From Fulvimarina sp039652615 (GTDB taxonomy: Bacteria; Pseudomonadota; Alphaproteobacteria; Rhizobiales; Rhizobiaceae), in the NCBI RefSeq assembly GCF_039652615.1, contig NZ_JBDJAC010000001.1, forward strand, positions 62,001-126,000: DNA of 64,000 nucleotides, given 5' to 3'. The notes below the pieces were generated by a model that was given only the letters and a program-made list of their open reading frames with translations, was not told the origin of the DNA and did no database searches. This document shows positions 53,404 to 61,960 of the stretch, in pieces. The translations under genes were made by a program, and so were the position numbers. How positions within the stretch are numbered: position 1 is the stretch's first letter; each line of letters starts with the position of its first letter.

Positions 53404-53712
53404 ATCGCTATCCCGGTCGGTCTGTGCTGACGTCGCGCAAAAACGCCCGCATCAACGCGTTCGAACTGCCGGCCGACTTTCACTCAACAGGGTTAACGAC
53501 CCGTAAATGTTGTCGCGCCTTGTCCCAGGCTACGATCCAGGGCCGGTGCGAGGCTTGTCCTGCGATTGTGGAGGACCGGAACGGCGCCTTAAATTGACGT
53601 AAGGAAGCCATTTGCTGGCTTGTTTTTCCACGTCTCCTAACGATATGCGGAAGAAGGTCATAGATGAACTAAGTTAGCCTGTGGGCTGGAAAAACACCGT
53701 ACGGAAATCAAA
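53404..53712. other. divergent promoter region podJ/merR
   Basis: 309 nt between the divergent podJ and MerR-family genes. It contains an imperfect CtrA site facing podJ (53492-53507) and a TTGACGT half-site (53594-53600) like the palindrome in front of the thiolase gene. No gene is seen. Confidence 0.5.
53492..53507 (-). promoter_or_regulatory. imperfect CtrA site upstream of podJ
   Basis: On the minus strand TTTA-N7-TTAAC, one mismatch from TTAA-N7-TTAAC, about 89 bp upstream of the podJ start. podJ is under cell-cycle control in Caulobacter, which makes this more than chance, but the mismatch leaves doubt. Confidence 0.4.
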
Positions 53713-54186
53713 ATGTCACTAGCACAGAAGACCCAACAGCCGCTCGGAGACGAGACCGGCGCCGACGTCAATTTCCTGCTTGGAATAAAAGAGCATGAGG
53801 GCGCTGAGCGTGATGTTTATCGAATCGGTGATCTTGCACGGGAATTCGGTGTCACGCTCCGGACGCTTCGCTTCTACGAGGACCGTGGTCTGCTCAGCCC
53901 TGAACGGCGCGGTACGACCCGTCTGTACAGCCGCAGGGATCGCGCGCGCTTGCGCCTCGTGCTCCTTGCGAAGGTTCTCGGCTTTTCGCTGACGGAAGCC
54001 AGACAGCTCATCGATCTCTACCACCAGCCGGATGGCAAGCGGAAACAGCTCGAACTGGCTCTGGAGCGGTTCAACGAACAGCAGGTCATTCTGCAGGAGC
54101 AGAAGCGCGAGATCGAGGATTCCATCGCTGCGATGGATCTGACGATCAAGGTCGCCCGGGAACGGCTGGCCGAAATTGGTGATTGA
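53713..54186 (+). CDS. MerR-family regulator, probably of beta-oxidation
   Basis: A 157-residue MerR regulator. The winged-helix DNA-binding domain sits at about 36-105 ('YRIGDLAREFGVTLRTLRFY' then 'LYSRRDRARLRLVLLAKVLG'), after an unusual 35-residue N-terminal extension. A coiled-coil dimerisation helix follows ('ALERFNEQQVILQEQKREIE'). There are no conserved metal-binding cysteines, so it is not a metal sensor; the group fits regulators of acyl-CoA metabolism (LiuR-like). The thiolase gene 240 nt downstream has a palindromic MerR-type site in its promoter, and half a site lies before merR itself, suggesting autoregulation. Confidence 0.88.
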   Translation: MSLAQKTQQPLGDETGADVNFLLGIKEHEGAERDVYRIGDLAREFGVTLRTLRFYEDRGLLSPERRGTTRLYSRRDRARLRLVLLAKVLGFSLTEARQLIDLYHQPDGKRKQLELALERFNEQQVILQEQKREIEDSIAAMDLTIKVARERLAEIGD

Positions 54187-54283
54187 CCCATTCAGATCCG
54201 GGGTGATCGGAAATCCGTCATTGGAGCGATCCTGCTAGCAGAGGTTTCGAGACCCCAATTTCATGCGGAAGTCCGCAGGACGG

Positions 54284-54299
54284 TTGACGTTTACGTCAA
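54284..54299 (+). promoter_or_regulatory. palindromic operator in the thiolase promoter
   Basis: TTGACGTTTACGTCAA is a perfect inverted repeat (7 bp arms, 2-nt centre). Its left arm doubles as a -35 hexamer TTGACG. It lies 127 bp before the thiolase start and about 98 bp after the MerR gene. A half copy, TTGACGT, occurs at 53594-53600 upstream of merR. A MerR-family regulator is the most likely binder. Confidence 0.6.
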
Positions 54300-54315
54300 T
54301 GGAAGATACGTCATG

Positions 54316-54351
54316 GGAAAAGCGGCTTCGCGCCTAGCGAGGCCGTTTTCC
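54316..54351 (+). terminator. hairpin between merR and thiolase genes
   Basis: GGAAAA...TTTTCC arms with an inner CGGC/GCCG and TCGC/GCGA stem form a long hairpin with one bulge, just after the palindromic operator. It could end the merR transcript or act as a 5'-UTR element of the thiolase transcript. Confidence 0.4.
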
Positions 54352-54425
54352 TGTCTTTGGATATCGTATTTGCAGCGGATCCGTCCTCTGGCCGGAGCCG
54401 CCGATGAGCTGGAGGAGGCTCTATC

Positions 54426-55634
54426 ATGGGTGAGGCCTATATCTTCGATCACGTTCGAACACCGCGCGGGCGCGGCAAGAAGGACGGGGCTCTTCACGAG
54501 GTGCCTGCTGTCCGTCTGGGCGCTCGGGTTCTCGAGGCGCTGCGCGATCGCAACGGCGTCGACACCGGCAAGGTCGACGACATCATTTTCGGCTGCGTCG
54601 ATCCGGTCGGCGAGGCTGGTGCCGTCATCCCGAAGGCATCGGCCTTCGAGGCCGGCTATTCGTTCTCCGCGCCCGGCATGCAGATCTCGCGGTTCTGTGC
54701 CTCGGGTCTCGACGCGGTGAACCTGGCCGCGGCCAAGGTTGCCCAAGGTGCGGACGATCTCGTGATCGCCGGCGGCGTCGAGTCGATGTCGCGCGTCGGC
54801 ATGGGGATGTCCGGTGGCTCCTGGTTCATGGACCCGTCGGTCGGCATCCCGTCCTATTTTATGCCGCAGGGTGTCTCTGCCGATCTCATCGCGACGAAGT
54901 ACGGCTTCTCCCGTGACGATTGCGACGCCTTTGCCGTCGAGAGCCAGAAGCGGGCCGGAAAGGCCTGGGCCGATGGGCGCTTTGCCAAGTCGGTTATTCC
55001 GGTCAAGGATCAGAACGGTCTGACGATCCTCGATCGAGACGAGCACATGAGGCCTTCGACGGACATGCAGTCGCTCGGTAGCCTCAATGCGTCCTTCGCC
55101 ATGCCGGGCGAGATGGGTGGCTATGACGCGGTCGCGCTCCAGGCTCATCCCGAGGTCGAGGCCGTCAATCACGTTCATCACGCCGGCAACTCGTCGGGCA
55201 TCGTCGATGGTGCGGCAGGTGTTCTCATCGGCTCGGAAGCAGCCAAGGACATGCTCGGCGTTCGGCCGCGCGCCAGGATCCGGGCCTTTTCCAATATCGG
55301 GTCCGATCCGGCACTGATGCTCACTGGCCCGGTGGACGTCACCGAGAAACTGCTTGCACGCTCGGGCATGACCCTCGGCGATATCGACCTCTTCGAGCTG
55401 AACGAGGCCTTCGCGGCCGTCGTTCTGCGCTACGCCCAGGCCTTCGACATCGATCCCGCCATCTTGAACGTCAATGGCGGCGCGATCGCGATGGGGCATC
55501 CGCTTGGTGCGACTGGGGCGATGATCCTCGGCACCGTGCTCGACGAGCTGGAGCGCCAGGACAAGCAGACCGCGCTTGTCACGCTCTGCATCGGCGCCGG
55601 CATGGGAACGGCGACGATCATCGAACGGGTATGA
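54426..55634 (+). CDS. fadA: acetyl-CoA C-acyltransferase (beta-oxidation thiolase)
   Basis: A 402-residue thiolase that cleaves 3-ketoacyl-CoA. The nucleophile is the Cys in 'SRFCASGLDAVNLAA', and 'FELNEAFAAV', the His in 'GGAIAMGHPLGATGA' and the second Cys in 'LVTLCIGAGMG' complete the active site. Degradative rather than biosynthetic use is suggested by the FadJ-type gene 1 kb downstream and by the MerR regulator before it. The start has GGAGGAGG upstream. The EAL gene between thiolase and fadJ is on the other strand, so the two enzymes are not strictly one operon. Confidence 0.9.
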   Translation: MGEAYIFDHVRTPRGRGKKDGALHEVPAVRLGARVLEALRDRNGVDTGKVDDIIFGCVDPVGEAGAVIPKASAFEAGYSFSAPGMQISRFCASGLDAVNLAAAKVAQGADDLVIAGGVESMSRVGMGMSGGSWFMDPSVGIPSYFMPQGVSADLIATKYGFSRDDCDAFAVESQKRAGKAWADGRFAKSVIPVKDQNGLTILDRDEHMRPSTDMQSLGSLNASFAMPGEMGGYDAVALQAHPEVEAVNHVHHAGNSSGIVDGAAGVLIGSEAAKDMLGVRPRARIRAFSNIGSDPALMLTGPVDVTEKLLARSGMTLGDIDLFELNEAFAAVVLRYAQAFDIDPAILNVNGGAIAMGHPLGATGAMILGTVLDELERQDKQTALVTLCIGAGMGTATIIERV

Positions 55635-55679
55635 GCTGGCGGAATGAGACCGTTTAAGCCTCTTTGGGAGGAGGCTCGC

Positions 55680-56468
55680 TCAGGCGCAGGCTTGAGCGAG
55701 CGGGGCGACTGCCGACGTGTCCAACTCGATCTGGATCGGCGGCAGCGTTTCGAAAGCCGGCTTGGCGATAAAGTAACCCTGGAAAAGATTGACACCGGCG
55801 GCCTTCAGGGCAGCGAATTCGGCGGCTGTCTCGATACCTTCGGCGAGCACCGTGATGTCGAGTTCCCTCGCAACATAGAGGATCGCCGACAGGATCGCCT
55901 GGCGGGCGGGGCAGTTATCGACACCTCGGACGAGCTTCATGTCGATCTTGATGAGGTCGGGCTGGAAATCGGCGAGAAGTCCAAGGCCGGCATAGCCTGC
56001 GCCGAAGTCGTCGAGCGCAGTGATAAATCCCTGGCGGCGATATTCGGCGATGATCGTCTGAAGATGGCCAACATCCGTCATCTCTTCCGACTCGGTAAAT
56101 TCGAACATAACCGCGTCGAGCGGGAAATTATACTTGCGCGCCGCCGAAAGCGTTGCCCTGAGGCACGCGGCCGGCTCGTAGACCGCGTTGGGAAGGAAAT
56201 TGATGGACAGGTGGAGACCGGGAGACGGGAAAAGCCGGGCGGCAAGCTCGATCGCTTTGACGCGGCAGGCCTGGTCGAACCGGTATTTCTGCTCCGCGGA
56301 GACGCGGCTCAGAATGGAATAGGCGCCTTCGCCCGCCAGTCCGCGGATCAGGGCCTCATATCCCCAGACCCGACCCATCTGCGTGTCGATGATCGGCTGA
56401 AATGCCATCGAAAATTGAAAATCGAGTGGCGCGCTTTGCTTGCAGCCCGCGCATCCGGATTCGGACAT
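55680..56468 (-). CDS. EAL-domain c-di-GMP phosphodiesterase
   Basis: A 262-residue cytoplasmic protein made almost only of an EAL domain. Metal/substrate motifs: 'YEALIRG' (EAL intact), 'SINFLPNAVYEP', 'FTESEEMTD', 'ALDDFGAGYAGLGLL', KIDMKLV and LAEGIETAAEF, so it should hydrolyse c-di-GMP. The N-terminus carries a CAGC (Cys-x-x-Cys) pair at residues 6-9 that could bind metal or sense redox. I start at the ATG following GCAGGAGGACGTG; an ATG five codons earlier has no site. It sits on the opposite strand between two beta-oxidation genes, with no obvious link. Confidence 0.9.
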   Translation of the reverse strand: MSESGCAGCKQSAPLDFQFSMAFQPIIDTQMGRVWGYEALIRGLAGEGAYSILSRVSAEQKYRFDQACRVKAIELAARLFPSPGLHLSINFLPNAVYEPAACLRATLSAARKYNFPLDAVMFEFTESEEMTDVGHLQTIIAEYRRQGFITALDDFGAGYAGLGLLADFQPDLIKIDMKLVRGVDNCPARQAILSAILYVARELDITVLAEGIETAAEFAALKAAGVNLFQGYFIAKPAFETLPPIQIELDTSAVAPLAQACA

Positions 56469-56611
56469 CACGTCCTCCTGCATGTTTCAAATCTGGCATG
56501 ACAATGGATGCGAGGAATTGATCTTAACTTAACGCAAGCGTGCGCCCGCCCCGCGAAGTCGCTGATTATAGGAAGAAAACCGTAGCCGGTTAATGGTAAG
56601 GTGAGGAAAAG

Positions 56612-58807
56612 ATGAACTACAAGAATCTCGAAGTCGATCACGGTACCGATGGGATTGCCGTCATCACCTGGGACATGCCCGATCGCTCGATGAACGTCTT
56701 TACCGAAGAGGTGCTCGACGAAATCGAGGCGGCGTTCGATTGGCTTTCCGGCGATGATGCGGTCAAGGGCGTGGTCATCACCTCGGGCAAGGCCGGATCG
56801 TTCACGGGCGGTGCCGATCTCAACATGCTTCGGCGGATGAACGAAGCTTATGAGACAGAGCGCAAGAGCGGCGAGGAAGCCGCGATGCAGGCTCTGTTCG
56901 ACCGCGCCGGTCGCATGACCTGGTTGTGGCGCAAGATCGAAACATGCGGCAAGCCCGTGGTCGCGGCGATCAACGGCACCTGCATGGGCGGCGGCTTCGA
57001 ACTCGCGCTGGCCTGCCATGGCCGTGTGGCGGCACCGAAGGCAAAGCTCGGTCTTCCGGAGGTGAAGGTGGGGATCTTCCCCGGCGCGGGCGGTACGCAG
57101 CGTGTGGCCCGTCTCACCGATACCCAGTCGGCGCTTCAGATGCTGCTCAAGGGGTCGACGCTCAGCGCCGACAAGGCCAAGAAAATGGGGCTGATCGACG
57201 AGGTTGCGGACGGCGATCTCATCGATGCGGCAAAGGCGATGATCGCTGGGGGGCTTTCGGCCGAAAAGCCTTGGGACAAGAAGGGCTTCAAGCTGCCTTC
57301 GGGTGCGGTGTATTCGCCGCAGGGTGCACAGGTCTGGCCGGCGGTCGCTTCGCTTTATCGCAAGGAGACCTACGACAATTACCCGGGTGCCCGCGCGATC
57401 ATCAAATGTGTCTATGAAGGCCTGCTCGTTCCCTTCGATACGGCCCTGAAGATCGAGCAGCGCTATTTCACCGAGGTCATCAGGACCAAGGAAGCAGCGA
57501 TGATGATCCGCTCGCTGTTCGTGTCCATGCAGGCGCTGGGCAAGGGCGCGCGGCGTCCCAAAAACGTGCCGGCGACGGATCTCAAGACCGTCGGCATCAT
57601 CGGTGCGGGCTTCATGGGCGCCGGTGTGGCCTTCGTTTCGGCTCAGGCGGGCCTGAACGTCGTTCTGGTCGATCGCGATCAGGAGACGGCGGAGAAGGGT
57701 AAGGCCTATTCGAAGAAGCTGATCGACGGCATGATCGAAAAGAAGCGCCTTGGTACGGAACAGGGCGAGGCGATCCTGTCGCGGATTACCGCGACGGCCG
57801 ACTACGAAGCCCTGCGCGAGGCCAAGCTTGTGATCGAGGCCGTCTTCGAGGATCGCGACGTGAAGGCCGAGGTTTCCAAGAAGGTTGCTGCCGTTCTCGG
57901 TGAGGATGCGATCTACGCCTCGAATACCTCGACCATCCCGATCTCGACGCTGGCAGATGCCGCGCCGGACGCGAAGCGGTTCATCGGCATCCATTTCTTC
58001 TCGCCGGTCGACAAGATGGCGCTGACAGAAGTCATCCTCGGCGAAAAGACCGGGGAAGAGGCGCTCGCGGTTGCGCTGGACTATGTTCGCGCGATCAAGA
58101 AGACGCCGATCGTCGTCAACGATACGCGAGGCTTTTTCGCCAATCGCTGCGTGCTTCGCTACATGAACGAAGCCTACGACATGCTCGTCGAAGGGGTGCC
58201 GCCGGCCATGATCGAGAACGCCGCGAAGGCTGCGGGCATGCCCGTCGGCCCGCTGGCGCTCAATGACGAGGTGGCCGTCGATCTTTCCGAAAAGATCATG
58301 AAGGCGACCATGCGCGACATGGGTGAGGATTCGGTCGATCCCGAGCACTACAAGCTGGTGACGTCGATGACGGCGAGCGGCCGGCTTGGGCGCAAGGCGG
58401 GCAAGGGCTTCTACGACTATCCTGAAAAGCCGGCCAAGAAGCATCTCTGGCCCGAGCTGAAGACGCTCTATCCGCAGAAAGCGGCCGACGAGGTGGACTT
58501 CGACGAACTGAAGAACCGTTTCCTCGCGACCATGTCTCTGGAAGCGGCGCGCACGATGGAGGAGGGTGTCGTCGTCGATCCGCGTGAGGCCGATGTCGGG
58601 TCGATCCTCGGGTTCGGTTATGCGCCCTATACCGGAGGAGCGATCAGCTATATCGACGGAATGGGAGCATCTTCCTTCATCGACATGTGTGCGGGTCTCG
58701 CCGAAAAATACGGTGAGCGTTTTGCGCCGACACCGCTGTTGAAGGAAATGGCATCGGCTGGCGAAACCTTCTACGGCCGGTTCGGGAACGACGCACAACA
58801 GGCTTGA
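56612..58807 (+). CDS. fadJ: bifunctional enoyl-CoA hydratase / 3-hydroxyacyl-CoA dehydrogenase
   Basis: A 731-residue FadJ/FadB-type alpha subunit of the fatty-acid oxidation complex. The N-terminal crotonase domain (about 1-200) has 'FTGGADLNML' and 'NGTCMGGGFELALACH' with the oxyanion hole. The NAD-dependent dehydrogenase part begins with the Rossmann motif 'VGIIGAGFMGAGVAFVSA', has 'NTSTIPIS' and 'GIHFFSPVDKM' with the catalytic His, and ends with the C-terminal helices. It acts with the thiolase encoded at 54.4 kb. The start has AGGTGAGGAAAAG upstream. A very long open frame on the opposite strand across this gene is spurious. Confidence 0.94.
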   Translation: MNYKNLEVDHGTDGIAVITWDMPDRSMNVFTEEVLDEIEAAFDWLSGDDAVKGVVITSGKAGSFTGGADLNMLRRMNEAYETERKSGEEAAMQALFDRAGRMTWLWRKIETCGKPVVAAINGTCMGGGFELALACHGRVAAPKAKLGLPEVKVGIFPGAGGTQRVARLTDTQSALQMLLKGSTLSADKAKKMGLIDEVADGDLIDAAKAMIAGGLSAEKPWDKKGFKLPSGAVYSPQGAQVWPAVASLYRKETYDNYPGARAIIKCVYEGLLVPFDTALKIEQRYFTEVIRTKEAAMMIRSLFVSMQALGKGARRPKNVPATDLKTVGIIGAGFMGAGVAFVSAQAGLNVVLVDRDQETAEKGKAYSKKLIDGMIEKKRLGTEQGEAILSRITATADYEALREAKLVIEAVFEDRDVKAEVSKKVAAVLGEDAIYASNTSTIPISTLADAAPDAKRFIGIHFFSPVDKMALTEVILGEKTGEEALAVALDYVRAIKKTPIVVNDTRGFFANRCVLRYMNEAYDMLVEGVPPAMIENAAKAAGMPVGPLALNDEVAVDLSEKIMKATMRDMGEDSVDPEHYKLVTSMTASGRLGRKAGKGFYDYPEKPAKKHLWPELKTLYPQKAADEVDFDELKNRFLATMSLEAARTMEEGVVVDPREADVGSILGFGYAPYTGGAISYIDGMGASSFIDMCAGLAEKYGERFAPTPLLKEMASAGETFYGRFGNDAQQA

Positions 58808-59378
58808 TAGCAGCACATCACAAGTCGATAGTGCGGGGCGCGTCACCGATGAAGCCGGTGGCGCGCCCCAATCGTTTGTGCGGGGCAGAGATGGTCTGGC
58901 CAATAGGGGTAACATCTCGCTCCCATCTTTGTGAAAGGGTGGTGCAAACTGCCTTTCATACGCCTTTGAAAGCGTTTTCAGCGAGCGCAAGATGCCGAAT
59001 AATTGCGTGACGTCCCGGGTGCCATCGTGCGGCGAAACATAGACTTCGAGCGTGATGCTGTTTCTCGCTTTTGACAAATCTCGCTAACGTCCTTTCTGCC
59101 TGATCGCGCGGCGGGCGAGACGGTCCAGACCTGACCCCAGGCTGAACCGTTCATCTTTGAAAGGGTGGCGTTTGCTTCGCTCAATGTGCGAATATTCGGG
59201 AACAGGAGCAATCCAATCTGTTCCAAATCGATACAGTAAAATCACCTTATTATTTGGTGAAGTTGTTCACTTGCCTCGCCGTTGCGAGCCGGGTCGGACC
59301 CGTTTGATTCAACGGGACCGGTCAGGAGGGCGCGCCATTGGGGCCAGGTGTTCGCGGCAGGCATGGGGTGCTGACGGG
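58808..59378. other. gene-free gap after fadJ
   Basis: 571 nt with no supportable gene. It holds the fadJ terminator-like hairpin (58835-58869), two similar short sequences (GAAAGGGTGG at 58932 and 59159) and a small inverted repeat TCACC/GGTGA (59242-59260) that may be part of the promoter of the SH3 gene. A minus-strand 82-codon frame is probably chance. Confidence 0.4.
58835..58869 (+). terminator. terminator-like hairpin after fadJ
   Basis: GGGGCGCG (58835-58842) pairs with CGCGCCCC (58862-58869), extended by CACCG/CGGTG inside. It begins 28 nt after the stop codon. There is no clean T-run. Confidence 0.55.
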
Positions 59379-60575
59379 ATGAGTAAGCCAACGCTGGGTG
59401 GAACAGGTCGCCCCAACGAGGAGATGATCCGGGACCGGCTGAGAAACCGCAGAAGCCTTTACGAGCTCAAGCGCGCGTCGAGCCCTTCCTATCGGCGTTG
59501 GGGGCGGTCCTTCTTCGAGCAGGCCGAAGACGTGTCCCGGGCCGCGCCGATCTGGCAGCGATATCCGATCTATGGCTTTCTCGCCGGAACGCTCTGCCTC
59601 GCCGTCCTCTTCGGCGGGGCAGCCGTTTTGGCGGCGAACTGGACGAGCCTGTCCAGCGGTGTGGATGTCGGGCGGTATTGGACTGCCATCTGGCAGGACG
59701 AGGACACCGACACTGTCGCCGCGAATTCGGTCGCACTGACGATCGCTTCCGCCGAAACCGGTCTGCGCTCCGAAGGGGGCAGTGAGCCGCCTATGGACGC
59801 AGACGAGTCGGCGTCGTCAACGGATGCAGCCGCAGCATCAACGCCGAAAAGTGAGACGCCTGCAAACCCAGCGGTCGCGGGGGGCTCGCTACTGGATGTG
59901 CTGGAAGGCGTCGAAACCGAAAGCGCTTGGGGAGCGATGGCGCCCGCAAAGCCGGTCGATGCGCTGAGCGAGAGTCAGAGCCAGATTATCGTGACCGATG
60001 TCCCGTCCGATCTTGGCGTCGATCAGGATCTCATAACCGGAAGTCTGAAGCCGGCGACGAGCCAGCCGAGCGTTGCATCCCTGCTCGACCGCGCTCGGGA
60101 TATCGAAGCGCGTATGGGGGCTGTCTGGCCCGGTTTCATATCCCAGGTCGCAGCCGGGATCGAAGCACCGAATGGAAGCGAAGCGCTGTCGGAGCCCATT
60201 CAGTCTGACGATCGTGTCGGGGAGACGGCTATTCCTGTGCCCGAATTCAAACCCCTTCCGAATTCCCGCTCCGGCGAAAGAGCTGACAGCATGGGTGCTG
60301 GCGCGATCCCCTCGGCCTCGCCTTCAGGTGACCGATCAACGAAAGCCGTGCAACCGGGTGTGGCGAACGCTTTTGTCAACATGCGCAATGCGCCGGAAAT
60401 GGAAGCCGGTATCCTGACCGTAATTTCCCGTGGGGAGCCACTGGATGTCCTTGCTTGCGATGCCTGGTGCAAGGTCCGCCATGGGGGCACCGAAGGTTTT
60501 GTCTACGCAACCTTTGTCGACATCGACTTACCTGAGGGCGTGGTGATGGGGCAGGTGGAGGCCGGCTCTCGCTGA
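59379..60575 (+). CDS. one-span membrane protein with periplasmic SH3 domain
   Basis: A 398-residue protein. After a basic cytoplasmic segment (1-60, rich in Arg) comes a single helix (about 68-87, 'FLAGTLCLAVLFGGAAVLAA'). A long low-complexity acidic/Ser/Ala stretch follows (about 110-330). A bacterial SH3 (SH3b) domain lies at the C-terminus (about 334-390, 'FVNMRNAPEMEAGILTVISR' with 'WCKVRHGGTEGFVYATFVD'). SH3b domains often bind peptidoglycan or peptides, so it may link membrane and wall. The ATG is preceded by GACGGG. It has no clear partner; function unknown. Confidence 0.78.
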   Translation: MSKPTLGGTGRPNEEMIRDRLRNRRSLYELKRASSPSYRRWGRSFFEQAEDVSRAAPIWQRYPIYGFLAGTLCLAVLFGGAAVLAANWTSLSSGVDVGRYWTAIWQDEDTDTVAANSVALTIASAETGLRSEGGSEPPMDADESASSTDAAAASTPKSETPANPAVAGGSLLDVLEGVETESAWGAMAPAKPVDALSESQSQIIVTDVPSDLGVDQDLITGSLKPATSQPSVASLLDRARDIEARMGAVWPGFISQVAAGIEAPNGSEALSEPIQSDDRVGETAIPVPEFKPLPNSRSGERADSMGAGAIPSASPSGDRSTKAVQPGVANAFVNMRNAPEMEAGILTVISRGEPLDVLACDAWCKVRHGGTEGFVYATFVDIDLPEGVVMGQVEAGSR

Positions 60576-60916
60576 TTTTGCGGGCAGCATCAGCGCGCAA
60601 ATCGAAATCGGTTCACAGGCTGATGGGTGCATTCGAACAGCGAGGTCGTCCCTGTGCGGCCATTTGGGCGCATGGCGATCCAGGCGCTATTCACATTGCA
60701 CGGTCATGTGCGCTCGCTTGGTACTGATTGGCAAATATCGTTGCCGCGCCGGGCGACTTGGCCGACAGGCGGGGCTTTCCCTTCTCGCCAGACGCTTCCA
60801 TACGAAATCCGTTTGATCGCTTCGCGATAACGGATTTGAAAACGTGTCTGCGTGGCTTGGGGCTTCGGTACCATCCCGGACTTATCGCACGGCGCTGTGA
60901 GCAGCCGGATACGGTA
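60576..60916. other. gap between convergent genes
   Basis: 341 nt, no gene supported. The only marked structure is a strong hairpin at 60805-60837: AAATCCGTT/AACGGATTT with inner ATCGC/GCGAT and a TTC loop. It could terminate either neighbour or be a dispersed palindromic element; it has no long T-run. Confidence 0.45.
60805..60837. repeat. long palindrome in the convergent gap
   Basis: AAATCCGTT (60805-60813) pairs with AACGGATTT (60829-60837), and ATCGC (60816-60820) with GCGAT (60824-60828). The two stems are joined by a 2-nt bulge and capped by TTC. Confidence 0.55.
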
Positions 60917-61960
60917 TCATCCGAACAATCCCTTCTTTTCGGCGGTCGGTTCCTTGGTGCGCCGGGTGCTCTGGCCAAGCGTATCGGCGACACGGGCACC
61001 CCGCGTGCCTATAGGTGTCGGCGCATCGGCCGTGGTGTCATAGGCGGTCTGATGTTCCATCTCCGCATTCACCTCGGCACCGATGATGAAGATGACGGAA
61101 GACACCCACACCCACATCATGAAACCGATGACGGCGCCAAGCGAGCCGTAGGTCGCGTTGTAATTGGCGAAATTCTGAAGATACCAGGAGAAGCTGATCG
61201 AGGCGATGAGCCAGACGAATGCTGTCAGAAACGCCCCGCCGATCACCCATTTCCAGCTCGCTCGATTGCGGCTTGGCCCGTATCGATAGATTGCCGCGAT
61301 CGCGGTGACGATCAACAGGAAAACCACCGGCCAGCGCATGGCTGCGATCAGGAACTCGGTAAAGGTTTCTAGGCCGAGCACGCTCATGATGGCCGGGATG
61401 ACGCCGATTGCCGTGATCAACACGATGCCGACGATGATCATGCCGATCGTGAAACAAAAGGCGACGGCGTTGAGCTTGAGAAAGCTGCGTTGCTCGGTCT
61501 CGCCGTAAGCGACGTTCATCGCCTCGAACAACGTCTTGATGCCGTTGTTCGCACTCCACATCGCAAACAGAAAGCCCGTGATGAAGCCGACTGAGAGCGA
61601 GGCCGGATTCTGATTGGCCAGAGTATCGAGCTGGCTTTCCAGAAGCTGGGTACCCGCCTGGGGAAGGAACTGTCCGATAAAGGCGATATGATCGGAAATC
61701 GTCGCGGGATCGCTCACGAAGCCATAGAGCGAGACGAAGACGGCAAAGGCCGGAAAGAGCGCAAGAAGAAGGTAGAAGGTTGCGCCGGCCGCGATCAGCA
61801 TCACCCGGTCTTCGAAGAAAGAGTTGTAAAGCCTGAGAAGGATGTCCTTCCAACCCTTGGCAGGAATATCCAGTGGTCCTTCCGCGTCCCGGCCCCGCCC
61901 TGGTTCGTTCGCTCGCCGACGTGTTTCTTCATTCGTATAGGGACTGAAACGTCCGACCAT
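60917..61960 (-). CDS. YihY/BrkB-family inner-membrane protein
   Basis: A 347-residue membrane protein with about six helices. The family block 'AAGATFYLLLALFPAFAVFV', then 'MWSANNGIKTLFEAMNVAY' and 'GAVIGFMMWVWVSSVIFIIG', are diagnostic of YihY/BrkB. It was once called ribonuclease BN, an error; its true role is unknown, and transport or envelope function is presumed. The N-terminus (1-35) is charged and cytoplasmic, and the C-terminus is a disordered tail. Start ATG with GGGAACG upstream. Confidence 0.92.
   Translation of the reverse strand: MVGRFSPYTNEETRRRANEPGRGRDAEGPLDIPAKGWKDILLRLYNSFFEDRVMLIAAGATFYLLLALFPAFAVFVSLYGFVSDPATISDHIAFIGQFLPQAGTQLLESQLDTLANQNPASLSVGFITGFLFAMWSANNGIKTLFEAMNVAYGETEQRSFLKLNAVAFCFTIGMIIVGIVLITAIGVIPAIMSVLGLETFTEFLIAAMRWPVVFLLIVTAIAAIYRYGPSRNRASWKWVIGGAFLTAFVWLIASISFSWYLQNFANYNATYGSLGAVIGFMMWVWVSSVIFIIGAEVNAEMEHQTAYDTTADAPTPIGTRGARVADTLGQSTRRTKEPTAEKKGLFG

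Noticed and set aside
56468..59077. 869-codon open frame on the minus strand across fadJ
   Set aside because: It mirrors the well-supported FadJ-type gene on the plus strand, and its translation is Arg/His-rich with no domain. Long antisense frames are common in high-GC DNA.
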